From: Acidimicrobiia bacterium
Lineage (GTDB): Bacteria > Actinomycetota > Acidimicrobiia > Spongiisociales > UBA5794
Length of the DNA: 5,545 nucleotides
Direction: 5' to 3'
NCBI GenBank assembly: GCA_029934555.1
Contig: JAOZMA010000161.1
Span: 1-5,545 of the forward strand
A program made the position numbers and the translations under genes. Shown piece after piece: positions 1 to 4,919 of this stretch. The notes beneath the pieces were generated by a model. That model had not been told where the DNA came from. It saw nothing but the letters and a program-made list of their open reading frames with translations, and did not search any database. Each line of letters starts with the position of its first letter. The first letter of the stretch is position 1.

Positions 1-845
1 GGTCCTCTGCGTTGGCCCTCGACAGCGGCCGCAGCCGGGCCGACCGTTCCGCACAGTCGGACGATCTCGTCGCACTCCGGCGGGCGGCGGCGATCCACCC
101 GACCGCTTCAGACTTCGAGCAGTGGCTCACCGAGATGATCGACCGATCAGGTCCGGACGGCGTGACACTATCGACGGTGCATCGAGCGAAGGGCCTCGAA
201 TGGGATCGGGTGCTCGTGTTCGGTGTGGACCGCGGTCTGATCCCACACGATCTCGCAACGGACATCGAGGAGGAGCGACGGATCCTCCATGTGGCGATCA
301 CGCGAGGCGTCGAACAGGTCACGATCCTGTCCGACGCCGACAACCCCTCCCGATTCCTCGACGAACTCACAGGAGAGGCATCACGAACAGCCGAGCCGAG
401 ACCCACAAAGCGCAGGAAGATGCCTGAGCGCAGTTCAAAGGGAATCGACGTCGAGATGGGCGAGACCGTTGTGGTCCAAGGTGGCATCAGCGGGGTCGTT
501 GCAGAGTTCGACACGGACGGTCTGTGGATCGAAGTCGAAGGAGGAGGCCAGTTTCAGGTCCGATGGGGTGATGAGATCAGGGCGGGCAGTCGCAAGGGAA
601 CTCTCATACCGGAGCCGGACACCGTTACCCCCGATGCCGACCTCGTGGAGCGGTTGAAGACATGGCGACTCGAGACGGCCCGGGCGACCGGGATGCCGGC
701 CTATGTGATCCTCCATGACGCGACGATCGAGACGATTGCAGGGATTCGGCCGCAAACGGAGACGCAGCTTGCCTCGGTTCCCGGCATCGGACCGGCGAAG
801 CTCGAGGCGCACGGCGACGCGATCCTCGAGATCTGCGCCGAGTGA
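1..845 (+). CDS. uvrD2: UvrD/PcrA-like superfamily 1 helicase with HRDC domain, C-terminal part (5' end outside window)
   Basis: The reading frame is open from base 3 to a TGA at 843-845, so the start and the N-terminal motor half lie to the left. SF1A helicases of this type unwind DNA 3'-5' with ATP during repair. Helicase motif V is coded at about 162-203 (TVHRAKGLEW) and motif VI at 267-305 (EEERRILHVAITR, whose last Arg is the expected arginine finger). A Lys/Arg-rich linker follows, then a beta-rich segment at about 441-590 (starts IDVEMGETVVVQGG, ends near FQVRWGDEIR) that resembles a small SH3/Tudor-like barrel. The last 70 residues (633-842) are an HRDC domain, with MPAYVILHD and the helix-hairpin-like VPGIGPAKLEAHG. 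HRDC on a UvrD-like motor is typical of actinobacterial UvrD2, but the tetracysteine motif known between motor and HRDC in mycobacterial UvrD2 is absent. The gene converges on the - strand lipoprotein gene 74 bases away. Family is certain; the UvrD2 label is likely. Confidence 0.9.
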   Translation, partial: SSALALDSGRSRADRSAQSDDLVALRRAAAIHPTASDFEQWLTEMIDRSGPDGVTLSTVHRAKGLEWDRVLVFGVDRGLIPHDLATDIEEERRILHVAITRGVEQVTILSDADNPSRFLDELTGEASRTAEPRPTKRRKMPERSSKGIDVEMGETVVVQGGISGVVAEFDTDGLWIEVEGGGQFQVRWGDEIRAGSRKGTLIPEPDTVTPDADLVERLKTWRLETARATGMPAYVILHDATIETIAGIRPQTETQLASVPGIGPAKLEAHGDAILEICAE

Positions 846-919
846 CCGGTGCTCTGCGGACCCTCCTGGTCTCGTAGGTGCACATGCCTGCCCTCACAGC
901 CCAGAGAAAGGCGGACGTC

Positions 920-1936
920 CTACGGCTCGGGGTTGGCCGCGTAGACGGTCCACGCCTGGTTCTGCAACCGGCCGAGACCGCCCCTGGTGCCGACCCAGAT
1001 GCTTCCATCCCCGCCGACGGCGATCGACGTCACCTGTTGATGAGGAAGGCCGTCGCCGGCGAGGTAGATGGTCCAGCCATCGCCACCGAGTTGGCCGAGC
1101 ACGCCGCCCGAGCCGACCCAAACGGTCCCGTCGGTGTCTGCGGCCACGGCCGTAACCCAGTCGCCGGGGAGCCCATCGTCGGACGTGATCGCAGTCCATT
1201 CATCGCCGGCGAAGCGGCCGAGGCCACCACGCGTGCCGACCCAGACGATGCCATCGCTCGCGATGGAGATTGAGTTGATCCAGTCGTTGGGGAGACCATT
1301 CGCGGTTGAGTAGGAGTGCCAAACACCGTCACGGACGCTGCTCAATCCACCGTTTGTCCCGATCCACAACGTCCCGTCCGGTGCGAATGTCAGCGTCGTC
1401 ACGCGGCCGTCGTAGAGCCCGTCGTCTGTGACAAGGCCGGTCCAGGTCTCTCCGTTGAGTCGGCTCACTCCGAAGATGGTCCCCGCCCATACGGTCCCGT
1501 CACCGTCGATCGCCAGGTCGTTCACCCAGTTACTGGGGAGTCCCTCGTCGACGCCGTGCCGGTCCCAGAGGCCGTCGTCGAGGAGACCCGCCCCGAAGTT
1601 GGTCCCGGTCCAGACAGCCTCGTCGACGACCGTGACCGAGTTGACGAGATCGTTCGGGAGACCGTCGAGGGAGGAGTAGTTGGTCCACGTGTCCCCGGAA
1701 AGATGGCCCAGCCCGTCGTTCGTGCCGACCCACACCGTGCCGTCGTTGGCCACCGCCACCGACGTCACCCAGTTGTTCGGGAGCGCAGCGGGAAGATCGT
1801 CTGGGGGTGCACCGTCGGATGAGCAACCGGCGACGATGACCGCTGCCGCGATAACGCCGGTGAGAACTCGAATCCCCCTAATAGCCGCCCCCGAGCTTTC
1901 GGTGATCCCACGAAGCGATCTTTGCCGGTTCCACAA
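920..1936 (-). CDS. Lipoprotein made of one seven-bladed Reg_prop-type beta-propeller
   Basis: The protein has a basic n-region, a hydrophobic stretch (VLTGVIAAAVIVAGC) and a lipobox whose Cys is coded at 1825-1823, so it should be exported and lipid-anchored. After a short acidic/Pro linker, the mature part of about 301 residues is seven repeats of 40-42 residues. Each has the pattern LPxxWVxSxxxxxDGTVWVGTxxGLxxxxGxxW, like the two-component regulator propeller repeats of hybrid sensor kinases. Here there is no membrane helix, kinase or other domain after the propeller, and the protein ends right after blade 7. Such propellers usually bind ligands or partners; the ligand is unknown. The start is uncertain. 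TTG at 1936 is the nearest canonical codon and lies inside the upstream PPOX gene (59-base overlap, Cys at residue 38). ATT at 1882 would give Cys at residue 20 and overlap the PPOX stop by one base. The gene probably shares a transcript with the PPOX gene. Confidence 0.85.
   Translation of the reverse strand: MWNRQRSLRGITESSGAAIRGIRVLTGVIAAAVIVAGCSSDGAPPDDLPAALPNNWVTSVAVANDGTVWVGTNDGLGHLSGDTWTNYSSLDGLPNDLVNSVTVVDEAVWTGTNFGAGLLDDGLWDRHGVDEGLPSNWVNDLAIDGDGTVWAGTIFGVSRLNGETWTGLVTDDGLYDGRVTTLTFAPDGTLWIGTNGGLSSVRDGVWHSYSTANGLPNDWINSISIASDGIVWVGTRGGLGRFAGDEWTAITSDDGLPGDWVTAVAADTDGTVWVGSGGVLGQLGGDGWTIYLAGDGLPHQQVTSIAVGGDGSIWVGTRGGLGRLQNQAWTVYAANPEP
923..1783 (-). repeat. Seven tandem ~123-bp coding repeats (propeller blades)
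   Basis: Reading the - strand, the blades are 1783-1661, 1660-1541, 1540-1418, 1417-1295, 1294-1172, 1171-1049 and 1048-923, all 120-126 bases. The repeats are visible in the DNA too: near-copies of gtgccgaccca followed by a variant of gatgccatc recur about every 123 bases on the + strand. Blades 5 and 7 are closest, both encoding VGTRGGLGR. Blade 2 is one residue short and has lost the conserved DG turn (it reads VVDEAVW). Blade 4 diverges at its first residues (LYDGRV). Seven is the number expected to close a single propeller ring. Confidence 0.85.
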
Positions 1937-2354
1937 CGACCGCCGTGTTCTTCGATGCGAATCGACCGAAGGCGGCTTCGAGTTCTTCCTCGGAGAGTTC
2001 GACGGGTTCAGGTCCGACCATCGCGTACTTGGCGGCGAGGCGTCCGTAGATGGCGAGAACGTAGGCAGGGTCTTCAACAAGACGGGCCTCTGCCCTGATC
2101 ATCACGCCCCGGAGCTCTGCATAGTCGTCTCCGTCTTCCGCAAGAACGGTGAGGCGAGGATCGCGTTGGAGGTTGACGATCTTCTGCGACCTGGTGAATG
2201 AACGGAAAACGATCTTGTCGTCTTCCATCACGAACCACATAGGAGCGAGGTGCGGCCAGCCGTCGCTGCCGATCGTCGCCACCTCGAGGATCGCAGTTTC
2301 GTCGAGGAAGGCGGTCATTTCCTCGCCTGTCATGGTGATGTCTTTGCGCGCCAT
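1878..2354 (-). CDS. Pyridoxamine 5'-phosphate oxidase (PPOX)-family flavin/F420-dependent oxidoreductase-like protein
   Basis: This 158-residue protein fits the split-barrel PPOX/FDOR fold. The N-terminal stretch ILEVATIGSDGWPHLAPMWF is the hallmark first hairpin (LATxGxDGxPHxxPxWF). It is followed by the strand-helix IVFRSFTRSQKIVNLQRDPR and by AEDGDDYAELRGVMIRAEA, which closely match small actinobacterial PPOX enzymes annotated as probably F420-dependent. The cofactor (FMN, F420 or heme) and substrate cannot be read from the sequence. I chose the ATG at 2354 because the protein then begins MARKDITMTGEEM, as relatives do; a further in-frame upstream extension to 2408 lacks family similarity. 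No Shine-Dalgarno sequence is visible, but a promoter-like -10 lies 7 bases upstream, which would suit a leaderless mRNA. The TAG stop at 1880-1878 lies within the start region of the propeller lipoprotein gene, suggesting a two-gene unit. The C-terminal tail after about residue 130 is poorly conserved. Confidence 0.88.
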   Translation of the reverse strand: MARKDITMTGEEMTAFLDETAILEVATIGSDGWPHLAPMWFVMEDDKIVFRSFTRSQKIVNLQRDPRLTVLAEDGDDYAELRGVMIRAEARLVEDPAYVLAIYGRLAAKYAMVGPEPVELSEEELEAAFGRFASKNTAVVVEPAKIASWDHRKLGGGY

Positions 2355-2361
2355 GGGTTCA

Positions 2362-2389
2362 ACGGTACCGCACCCGATGGTGCAGTCAT
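2362..2389 (-). promoter_or_regulatory. Candidate leaderless promoter of the PPOX gene with inverted repeat in the spacer
   Basis: On the - strand, ATGACT (2389-2384) as a -35 matches TTGACA at 4 of 6 bases. A 16-base spacer separates it from TACCGT (2367-2362), a TAnnnT -10. The ATG of the PPOX gene begins 7 bases further on, the spacing of a leaderless transcript, which agrees with the absent ribosome-binding site. The spacer holds the inverted repeat GCACC-4-GGTGC (2370-2383), an operator-like position. Short motifs such as these can occur by chance. Confidence 0.35.
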
Positions 2390-2507
2390 TCCCGGTGGCC
2401 CGGAACACGACCGCGCCCGCTAGCGTTCATGGTCAAGCGCTCCGGCACGGGCGACCCATCGGGCGGTTGAGGCCGAGGAGAGCGCTGTCCCGCTGTTGCC
2501 ACGCGTC

Positions 2508-2527
2508 CCCCAACCCGGAGGGTGGGG
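2508..2527 (+). promoter_or_regulatory. GC-rich hairpin just upstream of the panB ribosome-binding site
   Basis: CCCC-A-ACCC (2508-2516, A2512 bulged... A2513 paired) folds with GGGTGGGG (2520-2527) over a GGA loop: eight pairs, seven of them G-C. The panB Shine-Dalgarno sequence GAGGAG (2531-2536) lies 3 bases downstream and the ATG 6 bases after that. A stable hairpin here could limit ribosome loading. There is no U-tract, so it is not a classical terminator. The rest of the 188-base divergent gap (2355-2542) shows no convincing panB promoter; TAGCGT at 2421-2426 is the only TAnnnT but has no -35. Confidence 0.4.
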
Positions 2528-2542
2528 AGAGAGGAGCGATCG

Positions 2543-3406
2543 ATGAACAAGATCACAGCGCCGGAGATTCGCGCCAGGAAGGGCAAGGCGAAGATCCGGA
2601 TGGTGACGGCATACGACTATCCGATGGCCAAGATCGCGAGTCGGGCCGGAGCGGACATCATCCTCGTCGGCGACTCGGTCGCCAACGTCGTCCTCGGGTA
2701 CGACGACACGCTCTCCGTCGACATGGACGTGATGGTCCATCACACCGCCGCTGTCACGAGGGCCGAACCCGACGCGCTCGTTGTCGGAGACATGCCATGG
2801 ATGAGCTTCCACGTGTCTCCCGAGGACACCGTCCGCAACGCCGCTCGATTCATCCGCGAAGGCGGAGCCGCCGCCGTGAAGATCGAAGGCGGCCGCAAGC
2901 GCCTCGATGTGGTCGCTGCCGTTCTCGCCGCAGAGATCCCGGTCATGGGCCACCTCGGGCTCACGCCACAGTCGGTGAATGCCATGGGTGGATATCGGGT
3001 TCAGGGGAAGAAGGTCCAAGCAGCGTACGAGATGATCAGCGACGCCCATGCCCTTGCAGATGCTGGCGTGTTCGCCATCGTGCTCGAAGGGGTTCCTGAT
3101 CGGGTGGCGCAGATCGTGACCGCAGAAGTCCAGATTCCAACGATCGGGATCGGCGCCGGTTCGGGGTGCGATGGACAGGTGCTCGTCATGCACGATGTCC
3201 TCGGTCTCGGCGGCGGGGATCATCTCCCGAAGTTCGTGCGACCATACGCGGACCTCGCCGGCGATGCGGTCGATGCGCTCGAGCGGTTCTTTGCCGACGT
3301 CGAGTCCGGAGCGTTCCCGTCGGAAGATGAGACCTACCACATGCCGGACGAGTCGTTCGAGATCCTCCGGGACCTCGTTGAGTCGGAGACAACCGTCGAC
3401 CGCTGA
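2543..3406 (+). CDS. panB: 3-methyl-2-oxobutanoate hydroxymethyltransferase (ketopantoate hydroxymethyltransferase)
   Basis: PanB transfers a hydroxymethyl group from 5,10-methylenetetrahydrofolate to 2-oxoisovalerate, giving ketopantoate. This is the first committed step of pantothenate and CoA synthesis, in the cytosol. The 287-residue product covers the whole (beta/alpha)8 barrel. It shows RMVTAYDYPMAKIASRAGAD, the metal ligands Asp44 (LVGDS), Asp83 (VVGDMPWMS) and Glu115 (VKIEGG, with Lys113 binding substrate), the signature GHLGLTPQSVNAMGGYRVQG (137-155), the catalytic Glu182 in LEGVP, and IGIGAGSGCDGQVLVMHDVLG. All residues expected for catalysis are present. The ATG at 2543 is preferred over an in-frame GTG at 2522 because GAGGAG lies 6 bases before it and because PanB proteins start near this point. 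The C-terminus is slightly longer and more acidic than in the E. coli enzyme (264 residues), as in other actinobacteria. It is followed after 26 bases by a DUF192 lipoprotein gene; no other pan gene is in the window. Confidence 0.97.
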   Translation: MNKITAPEIRARKGKAKIRMVTAYDYPMAKIASRAGADIILVGDSVANVVLGYDDTLSVDMDVMVHHTAAVTRAEPDALVVGDMPWMSFHVSPEDTVRNAARFIREGGAAAVKIEGGRKRLDVVAAVLAAEIPVMGHLGLTPQSVNAMGGYRVQGKKVQAAYEMISDAHALADAGVFAIVLEGVPDRVAQIVTAEVQIPTIGIGAGSGCDGQVLVMHDVLGLGGGDHLPKFVRPYADLAGDAVDALERFFADVESGAFPSEDETYHMPDESFEILRDLVESETTVDR

Positions 3407-3425
3407 CCTTGGAGCACGGTAGGTT
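3396..3425 (+). promoter_or_regulatory. Candidate leaderless promoter of the DUF192 lipoprotein gene
   Basis: TCGACC (3396-3401, four of six matches to TTGACA), an 18-base spacer and TAGGTT (3420-3425, TAnnnT) end 7 bases before the GTG at 3433. This mirrors the geometry seen before the PPOX gene and would explain why no good Shine-Dalgarno sequence precedes that GTG. The -35 overlaps the last codons of panB. This is inference from weak motifs. Confidence 0.3.
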
Positions 3426-3432
3426 TCGGGTC

Positions 3433-3882
3433 GTGACGTTCCGCTCCCTCTTGATACTCGCCGTTTCGATCGTTCTGCTGGTCGCCGCCTGTGGATCGGA
3501 AGAAGAGGCGGGATTGGACGGGTTCGATGTGACGGCGATCACCATCGACGGGCAGCAGATGTCGGTGGCGGTAGCGGACACGCCGGAGCTGCGGTCACAA
3601 GGACTCATGGGCGTCGACGATCTCGGAGGACTCGACGGGATGCTCTTTGCCTTCGAGGAGACGACCGACGGCGGTTTCTGGATGAAGGACACGCTCATCG
3701 CCCTCGACATCGCGTTCTTCGACTTGGGCGGTTCTTTCGTCGACGCTTTCACGATGGACCCGTGCACGGAGGATCCATGCCCGGTGTATCACCCGTCGGG
3801 CACCTATCGGTACGCGGTAGAGACCCCGGTCGGAGACCTGAGGTTCGTGGGAGAAGGATCGGTCCTCGAACTCAGCGACTGA
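3433..3882 (+). CDS. DUF192-family lipoprotein
   Basis: The 149-residue product starts with a lipoprotein signal (MTFRSLLILAVSIVLLVAAC, Cys20), so the mature protein should be anchored on the outer face of the membrane. The body is a complete DUF192 domain: the conserved TPELRSQGLMG, GMLFAFEE, the core FWMKDTLIALDIAFFD, then DAFTMDPCTEDPCPVYHP with the paired cysteines typical of the family, and YAVETPVGDL near the end. The biochemical role of DUF192 proteins is not established, and nothing in the sequence adds to that. GTG at 3433 is chosen because it gives a compact signal peptide. A TTG at 3409 in the same frame would add eight residues and has no ribosome-binding site either. The gene lies 26 bases after panB and could be read through from it or use its own leaderless promoter. 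A strong inverted repeat begins 6 bases after its stop. Confidence 0.9.
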   Translation: MTFRSLLILAVSIVLLVAACGSEEEAGLDGFDVTAITIDGQQMSVAVADTPELRSQGLMGVDDLGGLDGMLFAFEETTDGGFWMKDTLIALDIAFFDLGGSFVDAFTMDPCTEDPCPVYHPSGTYRYAVETPVGDLRFVGEGSVLELSD

Positions 3883-3888
3883 GAGAAA

Positions 3889-3933
3889 CGTTTGTGCTTG
3901 GAACCACTCCTGGTGTGGTCGTAGGCACAAACG
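3889..3933 (+). terminator. 45-base inverted repeat after the DUF192 gene, possible U-tract-free terminator
   Basis: CGTTTGTGC (3889-3897) and GCACAAACG (3925-3933) are perfect 9-base arms. Three further pairs (3898-3900 with 3922-3924, two of them G-U), two mismatches and a 5-pair inner stem ACCAC/GTGGT (3903-3907 with 3915-3919) continue the hairpin to a 7-base loop. It begins 6 bases after the DUF192 stop, which suits a terminator or 3'-end stabiliser. No U-run follows on the + strand. It could instead be a protein-binding site upstream of rpsF. Confidence 0.5.
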
Positions 3934-3953
3934 ATGGAAGGGTGGTCGAGGCC

Positions 3954-4005
3954 CCGGTGGCTACCGGACGCCTGGCGGTACACTTCCCGCCGTACACGCC
4001 GTCCG
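3954..4005 (+). promoter_or_regulatory. Structured rpsF leader element with two competing folds
   Basis: One fold is a hairpin CCGGT-GGCT-ACCGG (3954-3967). The other is a longer stem: CGGAC (3965-3969) with GTCCG (4001-4005), a 4-base bulge, then GGCGGTAC (3974-3981) with GTAC-A-CGCC (3992-4000, A3996 bulged), closed by a 10-base loop containing CCG (3987-3989). The two share bases 3965-3967 and so exclude each other. Known rpsF leaders bind the S6:S18 complex through a bulged stem with an unpaired CCG, so an autoregulatory site is conceivable here. GC-rich sequence forms hairpins easily, and I did not compute energies. A -10-like TACACT (3979-3984) also lies inside, without a recognisable -35. 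Confidence 0.3.
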
Positions 4006-4052
4006 TCTCTCGGAGCGGCGACCAACGCGGCCCTTCTTGGCTGCCAGATCCT

Positions 4053-4082
4053 GTCCCTTCGGGGACCATTCGCATAGCGAAT
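4053..4082 (+). promoter_or_regulatory. Two tandem perfect hairpins immediately before the rpsF ribosome-binding site
   Basis: GTCCC-TTCG-GGGAC (4053-4066) is a 5-pair stem closed by the very stable C(UUCG)G tetraloop. One base later, ATTCGC-ATA-GCGAAT (4068-4082) is a perfect 6-pair stem. The rpsF Shine-Dalgarno sequence AGAGGAG (4087-4093) follows 4 bases on, so the hairpins would stack directly next to the ribosome landing site. No U-tract follows. Their position suggests control of translation or mRNA stability, which is inference. Confidence 0.45.
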
Positions 4083-4102
4083 GCCCAGAGGAGTTGATAT
4101 CG

Positions 4103-4396
4103 ATGCGCTCTTACGAGCTGATGATCATTCACCGACCCGACATGGTCGAGTCGGATGTCCGCAAGCAGGTCGAGGAAGTCTCCGCGACTATCGACACCAG
4201 CGGCAACGTAACCGGGACCGATTTCTGGGGGAAGCGCCGCTTCGCCTACGAGATCGACCACATGAACGAGGGCTACTACTCCGTCCTCGACTTCGAGGGT
4301 GACACCGTCCTCGTCGACGCGCTCGGCCACGCACTCTCGCTGTCCGATGCCGTCGTCCGTCACAAGATCATTCGAAGGACCGATCGAGAGGGTTGA
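4103..4396 (+). CDS. rpsF: 30S ribosomal protein bS6
   Basis: S6 is a small-subunit protein that binds S18 and the 16S rRNA platform. The 97-residue product has the normal length and the family's motifs in order: MRSYELMIIHRPDM at the start, SGNVTGTDFWGKRRFAYEIDHMNEGYYSVLDFEG in the middle (the WGKRRFAYEI strand is diagnostic), and ALSLSDAVVRHKIIRR near the end. The ATG at 4103 is supported by AGAGGAG at 4087-4093; an in-frame upstream start at 4037 would add a tail unlike S6. It is the first gene of rpsF-ssb-rpsR-rplI, preceded by a 220-base leader with several hairpins. The spacing to ssb is 58 bases, the largest gap in the operon. Confidence 0.97.
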   Translation: MRSYELMIIHRPDMVESDVRKQVEEVSATIDTSGNVTGTDFWGKRRFAYEIDHMNEGYYSVLDFEGDTVLVDALGHALSLSDAVVRHKIIRRTDREG

Positions 4397-4409
4397 TTCC
4401 TGTCACACG

Positions 4410-4429
4410 CTCCCCTCATGATGGGGGAG
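4410..4429 (+). promoter_or_regulatory. Intercistronic hairpin between rpsF and ssb
   Basis: CTCCCC (4410-4415) pairs with GGGGAG (4424-4429); a T-G wobble (4416/4423) leaves a 6-base loop. No U-run follows, so it is not a classical terminator, and ssb and rpsR must be transcribed past it. It may act as a processing or stability element, or as a partial attenuator that sets the S6:SSB ratio. After it comes a long purine run (4433-4453, GGGAAGAGAGAAGAGAGAGA plus A) that serves as a diffuse ribosome-binding site for ssb. Confidence 0.4.
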
Positions 4430-4454
4430 TACGGGAAGAGAGAAGAGAGAGAAC

Positions 4455-4907
4455 ATGAGCAATGTGAACAGTGTGACCTTGATCGGCAACCTCACCCAGG
4501 ATCCCGAACTCCGATTCACGCCGAGCGGCGTGGCGATGACCAAGGTGAGCTTCGCCGTCAATAAGCGATATCAGAGCCAGGGTGAGTGGAAAGAGGAGAC
4601 GAGCTTCTTCAACGGCACCTGCTGGCGTGACGTCGCCGAGAACGTAGCGGAGTCCCTCACCAAGGGAATGCGTGTCATCGTGGTTGGCGAGCTCCAGCAA
4701 CGCTCCTGGGAGACCCAGGAGGGCGAGAAGCGCTCAACGATCGACGTGGACATCAAGGAGATCGGCCCGTCGATTCGCTGGGCCACCGCAACGGTCACGA
4801 AGACCCCGCGTTCCGATGGCGGATGGTCGAGCCAGGGACAGGGGCAAGATCAGCCTGCAGCCCCCGTCGCTCGCCAGAACCCCGGGCCCGACGAGGCACC
4901 CTTCTAA
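4455..4907 (+). CDS. ssb: Single-stranded DNA-binding protein
   Basis: SSB coats single-stranded DNA at replication forks and recruits repair and replication proteins through its C-terminal tip. The 150-residue product has a full OB fold (about 1-113): MSNVNSVTLIGNLTQDPELR, TKVSFAVNKRY, TSFFNGTCWRDVAENVAESL, TKGMRVIVVGELQQRSWE, and DVDIKEIGPSIRWATATVTK. The last of these resembles actinobacterial SSBs. A short, Gly/Gln/Pro-rich flexible linker (about 118-143) leads to an acidic tip ending DEAPF, a variant of the canonical DDIPF. The ATG at 4455 is the only sensible start. A purine-rich tract upstream replaces a clear AGGAGG. Its TAA stop (4905-4907) overlaps the start of the AAAGGAG ribosome-binding site of rpsR, so translation of the two is likely coupled. 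Confidence 0.97.
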   Translation: MSNVNSVTLIGNLTQDPELRFTPSGVAMTKVSFAVNKRYQSQGEWKEETSFFNGTCWRDVAENVAESLTKGMRVIVVGELQQRSWETQEGEKRSTIDVDIKEIGPSIRWATATVTKTPRSDGGWSSQGQGQDQPAAPVARQNPGPDEAPF

Positions 4908-4919
4908 AGGAGAACATCG

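Noticed and set aside
846..919. Bidirectional terminator between the convergent helicase and propeller genes
   Set aside because: Only weak pairings are present (GACC/GGTC with a 5-base loop; CTCTG/CAGAG about 46 bases apart) and no U-tract, so I do not call one.
923..1783. Regular ~123-base repeats as a CRISPR or satellite array
   Set aside because: The repeats are in frame, diverged, and encode propeller blades; there are no short identical repeats with unique spacers.
1316..1822. + strand open frame opposite the propeller gene
   Set aside because: Its composition follows the propeller repeats on the other strand; no motif or ribosome-binding site supports it.
1937..2080. Extension of the propeller protein to an ATG at 2080
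   Set aside because: It would run about 200 bases inside the PPOX gene and put over 60 residues of Ser/Pro/Arg-rich shadow sequence before the signal peptide.
2522..2542. GTG at 2522 as the panB start
   Set aside because: The ATG at 2543 has the ideal GAGGAG spacing, and the GTG lies inside a hairpin and the ribosome-binding region.
2420..3340. Long - strand open frame (306 codons) opposite panB
   Set aside because: It is antisense to a fully conserved panB, has no family similarity, and such shadow frames are common in GC-rich genes.
3762..4097. + strand open frame spanning the DUF192 end and the rpsF leader
   Set aside because: It overlaps a clear DUF192 gene in another frame and shows no recognisable domain.
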